Positions 29,031-34,680 of a DNA stretch of 34,680 bases are shown here, in pieces. The stretch is from NCBI GenBank assembly GCA_015075725.1, contig JABTTV010000002.1, forward strand, positions 1 through 34,680, read 5' to 3'. Each line of letters opens with the position of its first letter. The first letter of the stretch is position 1. A program made the translations under genes and the position numbers. Source of the stretch: Anaerolineales bacterium. Lineage in GTDB: Bacteria > Chloroflexota > Anaerolineae > Anaerolineales > Villigracilaceae. Below the pieces are notes generated by a model, which saw nothing but the letters and a program-made list of their open reading frames with translations, did not search any database and had not been told where the DNA came from.

Positions 29031-29591
29031 ATGGCAAGTCCGAATGAAATAAAAAAAGGCGTCGTTCTCCTCCACAATAATGATCCGTGGGTGGTGACGG
29101 AATTCCAGCATATCAACCCGGGCAAAGGCGCGGCGTTCGTTCGATGCCGCATCAAGAACGTCCGCACCGGCAATACATTGGAACAGACGTACAAAGTTTC
29201 CGAAAGCGTTACCTTTGTGGATGTGGAGCATAAAACCATGCAGTATCTGTACCATGATGACAGCGGATTTCATTTTATGGATCCCGAATCGTATGAGCAG
29301 CATTCCATGCGCGAAGATCAGCTGGGAGACTCCGCGAAGTATCTGCAGGACGGCATGAATGTGATTTTGTCCTTTTATGAAGGCAAGCCCATCGCCATGT
29401 CGCTCCCGAAAAAAATGACATTCAAGATCGTCGAAACCGAACCGGCGACCAAAGGCGATACGGCCGGCGGGAATGTCACCAAAGAGGCGAAAGTTGAGCA
29501 GGGTTTTACCATCCGTGTGCCGATCTTCATCAATCAGGGCGAGGAGGTCATCGTGAATACCGATACGGGGGAGTATGTAGAGCGGGCCTAG
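29031..29591 (+). CDS. efp: Elongation factor P
   Basis: A 186-residue, three-domain protein that helps the ribosome through polyproline stretches. Domain I carries the modified loop HINPGKGAAF with Lys32 in the PGKG position where EpmA adds lysine. Domain II shows FVDVEHKTMQYLYHDDSGFHFMD, and domain III has KGDTAGGNVTKEAKVEQGFTIRVPIFINQGEEVIVNTDTGEYVERA, the EF-P signature. The Pro-rich linkers of paralogs 1 and 3 in this window are natural EF-P clients. It has its own near-leaderless promoter. Confidence 0.97.
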   Translation: MASPNEIKKGVVLLHNNDPWVVTEFQHINPGKGAAFVRCRIKNVRTGNTLEQTYKVSESVTFVDVEHKTMQYLYHDDSGFHFMDPESYEQHSMREDQLGDSAKYLQDGMNVILSFYEGKPIAMSLPKKMTFKIVETEPATKGDTAGGNVTKEAKVEQGFTIRVPIFINQGEEVIVNTDTGEYVERA

Positions 29592-29617
29592 CATAACGGG
29601 TCCGTTTTTGATGCTCT

Positions 29618-30613
29618 ATGTCGTTTGAGCGGAATACCATCGTTGAAAAGTTCGATGCGACAGAAGATTTTGCGCCGTGGGTAAAGCGCGCGGCTTCGGA
29701 GGTTTCTCGGCATATCGGTTTTGAGCTGGACGGGGAACTTCATCGCCGGTTCATTTACGATCCCAACAAGAATTGGCGCTATCGGTTCCTCGGAATATTC
29801 CAAGGCAAGCCCGCTCTTCTCCGTATCGAAAACATCAAACTCGAAATCGATGAAGAAAATATTCGCCAGTCGTTCAGGGCGCAATGCAAAGGCTCGCGCG
29901 TCCGTCCGCCCGAGACATTTTTGTCCGAACCTTTCGATGAAACAAAAGGATATGCCTATACCGTCGACGAATACGTAGATGCGCCGTCCCTGTTCGATCC
30001 GGCCGGATCGCCCGAAACGGCGGCGGAATCCTTCGCGCCTTTTTATAGGGAATTGCGAAAGACCGTGACCAAGCCATTCTAGGACATTCCGGATACAAGC
30101 CGCGCCGCATTTGCCAAACAACAGCTCAAAACGTGGACCGAACTCGCGCGTAAGCGGAATCCTGAATGGATCGACCGCTACGCCCACATTCTTTGCAGGC
30201 TGAAAGGCCCGCTTCAGCAAGAGGGGGATGCTTTGATCTTTATGCATCCGCATCTTTCCGGCGCCGATGTGCGCATGTCAGGCAACGAGTGGATCGTGTT
30301 TGCCAACCACTTTTGGAGCTGGCGCCAGCCCGGATATGACGTTGCATTTCCATTGTGGGGACAGTGGCTCGCGCTTTCGCCGAAGGAAAGAACTCCCCAA
30401 CATGTCGCGCGCATTACGGACGTTTGGATGGACATGGCAAAACGGGAATTGTCCGATATTGTTTCGGTGCCCGATGTCCATTTGATGCTTCTGAATCGTC
30501 TATACGGATCCCTCCTTCTCGACATTCCCGCAAAAGAAAAGACGGAAGAGCGGGATGCGGTAGAGTCGTTGGCTTTTGCCTGCGAAGCAGAGGCGAATCG
30601 TCTTTTATCCTAA
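29618..30613 (+). pseudogene. Aminoglycoside-phosphotransferase-like protein interrupted by one in-frame TAG
   Basis: A single frame runs for 331 codons including one amber codon at 30080-30082 (codon 155) and the TAA at 30611-30613. No frameshift is needed. The first half is MSFERNTIVEKFDATEDF...IGFELDGELHRRFIYDPNKNWRYRFLGIFQGKPALLRIE; the second resumes DIPDTSRAAFAKQQLK. The segment LIFMHPHLSGADVRMSGNEWIVFANHFWSWRQPGYDVAFPLWG resembles the catalytic part of APH/choline-kinase-type folds (HGDLHPGN...IDWE...DPAYDLA), but most catalytic residues differ. TAG would come from TGG or CAG by one change. TAG ends other genes here, such as efp, so general amber recoding is unlikely. A recent null mutation, a sequencing error or read-through all remain possible. 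Confidence 0.6.
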
Positions 30614-30658
30614 AATACGGTAAAGGAAAATTTCCGGGTTCTCGTGCTTTTCGACCCG

Positions 30659-30667
30659 TGATAAACT
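30659..30667 (+). promoter_or_regulatory. Extended -10 promoter of the small lipoprotein
   Basis: TGATAAACT (TGn plus TAAACT) ends seven bases before the ATG at 30675. Predicted leaderless. Confidence 0.65.
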
Positions 30668-30674
30668 ACTCCGT

Positions 30675-30872
30675 ATGAAACGTTTCGCTATACTCATTCT
30701 CGGGAGCATGTTGATCCTTAGCGGCCAAGGGTGTATTGGCGGGAAGACAAAGGCGATACCGCCGGTTGGGAATCCGGGTCCAACAGTGGAACGGCAGGAG
30801 CTTCCGCCTCCGGAGCCGCCGCCAAATATTCCGCCGCCAATCCCAATAGAACCTAAAGACGCAACACGATAA
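30675..30872 (+). CDS. Small Pro-rich lipoprotein
   Basis: A 65-residue protein: signal peptide with lipobox LSGQGC (Cys at about 20), then a short mature region rich in proline (ELPPPEPPPNIPPPIPIEP). There is no folded domain; it may be a spacer or cell-wall-threading anchor. The GQGC lipobox matches those at 6270-6803 and 11263-12408. Its polyproline runs would depend on EF-P. Confidence 0.75.
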   Translation: MKRFAILILGSMLILSGQGCIGGKTKAIPPVGNPGPTVERQELPPPEPPPNIPPPIPIEPKDATR

Positions 30873-31027
30873 ATTCTCTGTAAGAATAGGAAATTTGTGT
30901 GTTGTGATTTTGTAGATTTATTACCAAAAAATTGGGTATGCCAACGCGATGTCAGGCAATCGGATAAATCGAAATAGCGTCGATTTGGGGCTTGAATGGC
31001 AATTCTGGGCAAGTTTAGCCCGAAAAA
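30873..31027. other. AT-rich gap with no gene found
   Basis: The stretch between the small lipoprotein and the tRNA terminator is AT-richer than its surroundings. I see no ORF with start signals, no repeat of the window's families and no clear promoter. Confidence 0.5.
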
Positions 31028-31051
31028 CAAAAAACCGGCTCTGCCGCCGAT
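31028..31051 (-). terminator. Terminator of tRNA-Leu
   Basis: Read on the minus strand: ATCGGC, a GGCAGA loop, GCCGGT, then TTTTTTGTTTTT. It lies just after the CCA end of the tRNA. Confidence 0.75.
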
Positions 31052-31059
31052 CTTTTCGT

Positions 31060-31146
31060 TGGTGGGCAGGGTGGGACTTGAACCCACAAGGGATTGCTCC
31101 CGCCAGGTCCTAAGCCTGGTGCGTATGCCAGTTCCGCCACCTGCCC
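31060..31146 (-). tRNA. tRNA-Leu, anticodon UAG, CCA encoded
   Basis: An 87-base class II tRNA. Acceptor stem GGGCAGG/CCTGCCC, discriminator A and encoded CCA at 31060-31062. The anticodon stem is CCAGG/CCTGG with loop CTTAGGA (anticodon TAG). There is a long variable arm typical of tRNA-Leu, and the T arm is GTGGG-TTCAAGT-CCCAC. It reads CUN codons, chiefly CUA. Confidence 0.96.
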
Positions 31147-31359
31147 ATATTCTGTTCGAGATTGCGCATTGCTCCGTCCCCCAAAATCCTTCACGTAGGG
31201 CATAGGGTGGGGTGCCACTTGCCCGCATGTCCTCCAAAGTTCGCCGCCACGAACACAGGATGGACGAATCTGACGGAGAATATATGTTTTTTTGACTCTT
31301 TGCAAGACGCCGTATCTCTTTTTGATCGGATGCGGGCCGGCCGGTTTTGTCTAGGAGCC

Positions 31360-31388
31360 TTGACAAATTCTAAATAATCAGGTAAAAA
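31360..31388 (+). promoter_or_regulatory. Promoter of the metallophosphoesterase gene
   Basis: TTGACA (31360-31365), 17-base spacer, TAAAAA (31383-31388). The gap 31147-31359 upstream contains a CGTAGGGCATAGGGTGGGG fragment of the word-like repeat and nothing else I can name. Confidence 0.6.
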
Positions 31389-31417
31389 GCTTCATTGCAC
31401 ATTTGGCACCACGAAGC

Positions 31418-32254
31418 ATGAGCATGCTGTACGTTACCAGCGATCTGCATTTCGGGCACTCGAGCGAGGGCAACCGGGCGATTGAATCGCTCGCACGCTG
31501 GCTCAAGGAGCATTGTCAACCGGAAGACGTCCTGCTTTTGGGCGGCGACCTCTCCAATGATGACGACGGGATACGATCCTGTCTGCGATTGTTCCGCAAC
31601 GTAGAGGCGCGGAAAGCGGCGATTGCTGGAAACCACGATGTGTGGGTCTCCGCGGAAGCGGATTCCTGGGAACGATTCCTCCATACGGCGGACCTGTTCG
31701 AACAAGAGGGGTTCCATCCCCTGGAGCGCGAACCTCTTATTGTCGGCGACGTAGCGTACGTCGGCACCATGGGCTGGTACGATTACAGTTTTCGGGAACA
31801 TATCGGCATTGCATTGGAATGGTATCGGTCAAAGGTATTTCCCGGCGATCATGAGCCAATCTGGAGCGATGCCGAGTACGTTCGCTGGACTCATAGTGAC
31901 ACGGAGGTGGCAGCATTGTTGGCGGAGAAGTTTGCCCGGCACCTCCATGAGGTCCGGAACGCAGGCGAAGTCGTGCCAATTCTCCATCACCTTCCGACCA
32001 GCAATCTGCTGTTCCGACCCCGCTTCTTGGTTCCAAGGCGCTGGCGTTTCGCCAACGCATTTCTCGGATCGGAACGATTCGGGGACATCATCGCGTCCCG
32101 CTCCAATATCCGAACGGCGTTCTGCGGCCACTCCCACATGCAGCGCGCGGCACGCATCGGACGGGCAACCTGCTGGAGCGTGGGAAGCGATTACGCAAAA
32201 CCGCGTCTGCTCATGTGCCGCGACGGACGGGTGCAGTCCAGACGCTTCTCATAA
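31418..32254 (+). CDS. Calcineurin-like metallophosphoesterase
   Basis: A 278-residue enzyme with the ordered metal-binding motifs of the family: DLHFGH (D-x-H), GGDLSND (GD), AGNHDVW (GNH[D/E]), the later LHHLP histidine and CGHSHMQ (GHxH). Such proteins hydrolyse phosphomonoesters or diesters with two metal ions; the substrate cannot be told. No signal peptide, so it is cytoplasmic. An in-frame TTG at 31403 and ATGs at 31418 and 31424 are possible starts; 31418 fits best with the predicted transcription start near 31395. A terminator follows. Confidence 0.9.
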   Translation: MSMLYVTSDLHFGHSSEGNRAIESLARWLKEHCQPEDVLLLGGDLSNDDDGIRSCLRLFRNVEARKAAIAGNHDVWVSAEADSWERFLHTADLFEQEGFHPLEREPLIVGDVAYVGTMGWYDYSFREHIGIALEWYRSKVFPGDHEPIWSDAEYVRWTHSDTEVAALLAEKFARHLHEVRNAGEVVPILHHLPTSNLLFRPRFLVPRRWRFANAFLGSERFGDIIASRSNIRTAFCGHSHMQRAARIGRATCWSVGSDYAKPRLLMCRDGRVQSRRFS

Positions 32255-32289
32255 AGACATTTCGGCCTCCCGGGATGTCTTTTCTTTTT
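32253..32289 (+). terminator. Rho-independent terminator after the metallophosphoesterase
   Basis: AAAGACATTTCGG and CCGGGATGTCTTT pair with a CCTC loop, followed by TCTTTTTT. Confidence 0.85.
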
Positions 32290-32299
32290 TCTCGTCCGG

Positions 32300-32308
32300 T
32301 GCCAGAAT
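32300..32308 (+). promoter_or_regulatory. Extended -10 promoter of the small gene-Fic pair
   Basis: TGCCAGAAT (TGn plus CAGAAT) ends seven bases before the ATG at 32316, the same geometry as at 12408 and 30675. It selects 32316 over the ATG at 32307. Confidence 0.5.
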
Positions 32309-32315
32309 GGAATCT

Positions 32316-32597
32316 ATGAAGACCGAGTTTTTCCAGGAGCAGGTACTTGGCCAAATCAAGGAAAATCTCCGGACAGACGGAGCTTCCCTAGAGCGTCTTC
32401 GGCGCATTGCACAGGACGCGCTCATGGCCGCGAAATCCCATGGGGAGCATATGTCGAATGAGGCCGTTTTGGATTTTTTGAAGAGCAATCCCGAAGTCGA
32501 GGGAAGGCTGGTGTTGATTATGGAAAAAGAGGATCAGGAAGCGCGCGATGCCCTCGTGGAACATATCCGCGAACTTCTTTCGTCGAATAACAGCTAA
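32316..32597 (+). CDS. Small helical protein upstream of Fic-like gene
   Basis: A 93-residue, mostly helical, charged protein (KTEFFQEQVLGQIKENLR..., HIRELLSSNNS) of no family I recognise. Its stop is two bases before the ATG of the Fic-like gene, so the two are co-translated. Fic toxins are often paired with a small helical antitoxin upstream, but the [S/T]xxxE[G/N] inhibitory motif of known antitoxins is not visible here. The pair may therefore be a divergent toxin-antitoxin or modification module, or have no such role. Confidence 0.65.
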   Translation: MKTEFFQEQVLGQIKENLRTDGASLERLRRIAQDALMAAKSHGEHMSNEAVLDFLKSNPEVEGRLVLIMEKEDQEARDALVEHIRELLSSNNS

Positions 32598-32599
32598 GT

Positions 32600-33919
32600 A
32601 TGCGTTTTGAAGTGACGCCGGAGGCGCCTCGTAAAGAAACGCTTCCGCAAAAAGAACAGAAAGCAGCATCTCGTGAATCAAAAGCCGTAGAGCGGGAGGC
32701 TCTTCTCGAGATCCTTGAAAAGGAGGAATTGGATCCAAAGGTAGCTCTGGAGATCATTGCGGCATATGGCGAGGAACCGGATGCAGAAACACGAAAAGAT
32801 CTCAATGCCGTTTTGAGTGCGTACGGACTGCATGAAGATGACATGACGGAATCTGAACGGAAGAAAACGACAGCCGTCTTCATGGCGGCTACCAGGGAAT
32901 CGTCGAAGAAGGAAGATCTCGAAGCATCGCTCGCAAGCCAGCTCACGCTGAAGGCATTCCAAAAAATGGATACCTTGCAGAAGGCATTTGAAAGCATCAA
33001 AACCCCTGAAGAAAAAAAGGCAGCGTTGCGCGAACTCATGGACACGATGTCTCATATGGCAAAACTCATCTCCATTGAGAGCGAGGATGACATGGCATTG
33101 TGGGATGCCTTTTACGAACGGTTCCGAGCGATCGGCGAATCGAAGAAAACGAGCCCGGAAGACGTGAAAAAAACGTATGACGAAGTCTTCAAGGAGTTTG
33201 AAGAGGTGATAGAGGTTGATATCTACCGAAGGCGGAAGCGTGTTTCAGACATGCGGAATGAATTCCTCCCAGAAGATGAACTCATGTCGGAATTGTACGG
33301 ACGGACATCACAGGAACTGGAAGCGTTAAAGATGCAGAATAGGAAAAATGTTGCGGAGTTCATTCGGAAGCATTCGGATCGCGAGCCTTCCATTGAGCTT
33401 TTGGAAGAATTACATCGCATCAACAACAAAGGCATCGTCGCGAGGGAAATATCGACGATACGGCATACGCGTGACCAACAGGTCGTCTACGGCGGTGGGC
33501 GGGTCGGGACCTTCGGCGAGGACGTTCCCGAAGAGATGGGCCATTTGATGGCGCGAGCGGAATGGCTGGTTGCGAATAATCCGAATAAACTTCGATATGA
33601 GGTTTCTGTTGCCAAGCTCCACAACGACCTTCTGAATATTCATCCCTTCTCTGACCGGAATGGGAGTACAGCAATGTTGTTCGCGGAGTTCCTGATGGCC
33701 AAAAAAGGGTATACGCCCGACACAAAACGGGATGCGAGCTACTACAATTATGTCCGGAAGACGCTCGGGAATAATCCCGTTGCGGTCGCCGTTCTCGGCG
33801 GCGGTATGTATGAGATCGGAGAACGTTCAGGATATTTCAAAGGCATGACGGCAAAAGGAAAAGAAAAAGCTTACGACGATTATTTCCAGCATCTCTATGA
33901 CACTCTCGGTGCGAAGTGA
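32600..33919 (+). CDS. Fic-domain-like protein with altered active site
   Basis: A 439-residue protein. The first about 270 residues are helical and charged, without a known domain. The C-terminal part is a Fic fold: a GGGRVGTFGEDVPEEMGHLM flap-like segment, then VAKLHNDLLNIHPFSDRNGSTAMLFAEFLM. The active-site motif HxFx[D/E]GN[G/K]R reads HPFSDRNGS (about 348-356). The His, Phe, acidic and Asn positions are kept, but Gly is Arg and the last Arg is Ser. The Arg normally holds the nucleotide phosphates, so AMP transfer may be lost or the donor may differ. It follows the small gene at 32316 by two bases and runs convergent to rlmH with no gap. Confidence 0.8.
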   Translation: MRFEVTPEAPRKETLPQKEQKAASRESKAVEREALLEILEKEELDPKVALEIIAAYGEEPDAETRKDLNAVLSAYGLHEDDMTESERKKTTAVFMAATRESSKKEDLEASLASQLTLKAFQKMDTLQKAFESIKTPEEKKAALRELMDTMSHMAKLISIESEDDMALWDAFYERFRAIGESKKTSPEDVKKTYDEVFKEFEEVIEVDIYRRRKRVSDMRNEFLPEDELMSELYGRTSQELEALKMQNRKNVAEFIRKHSDREPSIELLEELHRINNKGIVAREISTIRHTRDQQVVYGGGRVGTFGEDVPEEMGHLMARAEWLVANNPNKLRYEVSVAKLHNDLLNIHPFSDRNGSTAMLFAEFLMAKKGYTPDTKRDASYYNYVRKTLGNNPVAVAVLGGGMYEIGERSGYFKGMTAKGKEKAYDDYFQHLYDTLGAK

Positions 33920-34390
33920 TCACTTATGATACGTCTTCCCGGCCTCGATCATGCACGCGCGGTAGAGCTGTTCCAGAAGCACGATGCGCGCCAAGCCGTG
34001 GGGGAGCGTCATTATTCCGAACGAGAGCGACACATTCGCTCTTTTTTTGACGTCTTGATGAAGGCCCCAGGAGCCGCCGATGAGAAATATAACCGGACGG
34101 CGGCCGCTCCACTCGGAAAGATTCTTTGAGAACGCCACCGAGTTCATCTCCGTTCCGGTCTCATCCAGCGCCACGACGACTGCATCATCGCGTACACCTC
34201 GTAGGAGAGATGCGGCCTCCGCCTTTTTCGTCGCTTCCGCATTCGGCTTGGCCGAACCTTTTTGTCCTTCGGGGAGCTCGACAATTTCAAGCTTCGTAAA
34301 GGGCTTTAGACGGGCAGAATACATGGATTCCGCTTCCCGTTGCCAAGGCTCCGGGAGCCGTCCAATCGTTCGAATATATACGGTTTTCAT
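33920..34390 (-). CDS. rlmH: 23S rRNA pseudouridine-1915 N3-methyltransferase
   Basis: A 156-residue SPOUT-class methyltransferase, the normal RlmH length. It shows VALDETGTEMNSVAFS, the knotted SAM-site FLIGGSWGLHQDVKKRANVSLSFG and the C-terminal LPHGLARIVLLEQLYRACMIEAGKTYHK signature. It methylates the conserved pseudouridine in helix 69 of 23S rRNA. Its stop directly abuts the stop of the Fic-like gene on the other strand. No Shine-Dalgarno site is visible. Confidence 0.95.
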   Translation of the reverse strand: MKTVYIRTIGRLPEPWQREAESMYSARLKPFTKLEIVELPEGQKGSAKPNAEATKKAEAASLLRGVRDDAVVVALDETGTEMNSVAFSKNLSEWSGRRPVIFLIGGSWGLHQDVKKRANVSLSFGIMTLPHGLARIVLLEQLYRACMIEAGKTYHK

Positions 34391-34429
34391 AAAGGTATCG
34401 GGTTATCCACTCTTCATACAGAGGGGGAC

Positions 34430-34458
34430 TTGACAGGGGGCTCTGTCTTCATTATTAT
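34430..34458 (+). promoter_or_regulatory. Strong promoter of a short transcript
   Basis: TTGACA (34430-34435), 17-base spacer, TATTAT (34453-34458). It is the best-matched promoter in the window and is divergent from rlmH. Start near 34465. Confidence 0.8.
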
Positions 34459-34474
34459 TACGGCGACTTTGACC

Positions 34475-34576
34475 ATGTCCCTGTACCCATATGAGGGGAC
34501 CTCTGGTTCGCCCGGTCCGCGACAGCGGATCACATGCCTCGATCATCGTATGAGTGAATTCTCTCACACAGGCTAA
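34475..34576 (+). CDS. Possible 33-residue leader peptide
   Basis: ATG ten bases after the predicted transcription start, reading MSLYPYEGTSGSPGPRQR and so on to TAA. No Shine-Dalgarno site, in keeping with other near-leaderless genes here. No family recognised; listed as an alternative reading of the small transcript. Confidence 0.25.
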   Translation: MSLYPYEGTSGSPGPRQRITCLDHRMSEFSHTG

Positions 34577-34581
34577 GCGCG

Positions 34582-34629
34582 AACCACCATGGTTTTTTCG
34601 CCGCTTGGTCTGCACTCCAAGCGGTTTTT
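34582..34629 (+). terminator. Two tandem terminators
   Basis: First AACCA-CCA-TGGTT followed by TTTT (34582-34598). Then CCGCTTGG, an eight-base loop, and CCAAGCGG with TTTTT (34601-34629). Confidence 0.8.
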
Positions 34630-34680
34630 CTTTCTCACGGGACATCGAGACAGCCAGACACGTCTTTCTTCATCGGGAGA

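Larger units (their letters stand above)
34465..34629 (+). ncRNA. Candidate small RNA or attenuator leader
   Basis: A transcript from about 34465 would end at one of two tandem terminators (34582-34598 or 34601-34629), giving about 130-165 bases. It contains the hairpins GTCCC...GGGGAC and TCCGC-GACA-GCGGA. It also contains a 33-codon ORF (34475-34576, starting MSLYPYEGTSGS). I do not recognise tmRNA, SRP RNA, RNase P or 6S RNA. It may be a regulatory RNA, a leader that controls the gene beyond the window, or a tiny protein gene. Confidence 0.45.

Noticed and set aside
31060..31146. tRNA with anticodon UAG as an amber suppressor for the gene at 29618
   Set aside because: Anticodon UAG pairs with CUA, not with UAG codons. 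The tRNA has a normal tRNA-Leu structure, so it cannot explain read-through.

Overview
The window looks like a piece of a Patescibacteria (CPR)-type bacterial chromosome using genetic code 11. TGA is used as a normal stop, so the Gly-UGA code is excluded. The assignment is inferred from several lipoproteins with an unusual [L/S]GQGC lipobox, many short compact genes, very short or absent 5' leaders, and bare housekeeping genes mixed with large unrecognised exported proteins. No phage, IS element, CRISPR array or rRNA operon is visible.

Layout. 1-5.3 kb: BASS-type transporter, typA/bipA, a small Cys-rich membrane protein, pyrD and a DUF3298-type lipoprotein. 5.3-8.3 kb: an intergenic repeat family (two copies in inverted orientation) around a ccdA/thioredoxin-lipoprotein operon, then an exported Cys-rich protein and a small Xre-type regulator. 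8.3-12.4 kb: an exported protein, a minus-strand group (two tandem paralogs of unknown function plus a host-attachment-like protein), a DipZ-like thioredoxin and a large lipoprotein. 12.4-15.5 kb: Fe-S assembly (iscR-iscS, a NifU-type scaffold, a ferredoxin). 15.5-18.9 kb: a frameshifted pseudogene, a degenerate cyclic-nucleotide-binding-like coiled-coil protein and a Trm11-type methyltransferase. 19.0-26.2 kb: three tandem paralogous membrane proteins. 26.3-30.6 kb: rpsF-ssb-rpsR, then epmA-efp and an amber-interrupted kinase-like gene. 30.6-34.7 kb: a small lipoprotein, tRNA-Leu(UAG), a metallophosphoesterase, a small gene paired with a Fic-like protein, rlmH and a probable small RNA unit.

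The most novel content is the three-gene family at 19.0-26.2 kb. Each protein has a signal peptide, an exported LysM-like domain with two conserved cysteines and an NA[V/I]W motif, a linker (Pro-rich in two of the three), one transmembrane helix and a cytoplasmic coiled coil. Two of the three end in a shared C-terminal module. All three have strong Shine-Dalgarno sites and GC-rich palindromes in their 3' regions.

Two other whole-window patterns stand out. Many genes have a -10 box (often extended, TGnTAnnnT) only 6-12 nt before the ATG and no Shine-Dalgarno site, which implies leaderless transcripts; a second class, mostly accessory exported or coiled-coil genes, has strong AAGGAG-type sites and longer leaders. 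A family of word-like intergenic repeats, including near-identical 58-bp blocks, fills most of the long gaps.

Functional links are plausible between ccdA, the thioredoxin lipoprotein and the Cys-containing exported proteins (envelope thiol chemistry); between iscR, iscS, nifU and ferredoxin (Fe-S biogenesis); and between epmA and efp (modification of EF-P).
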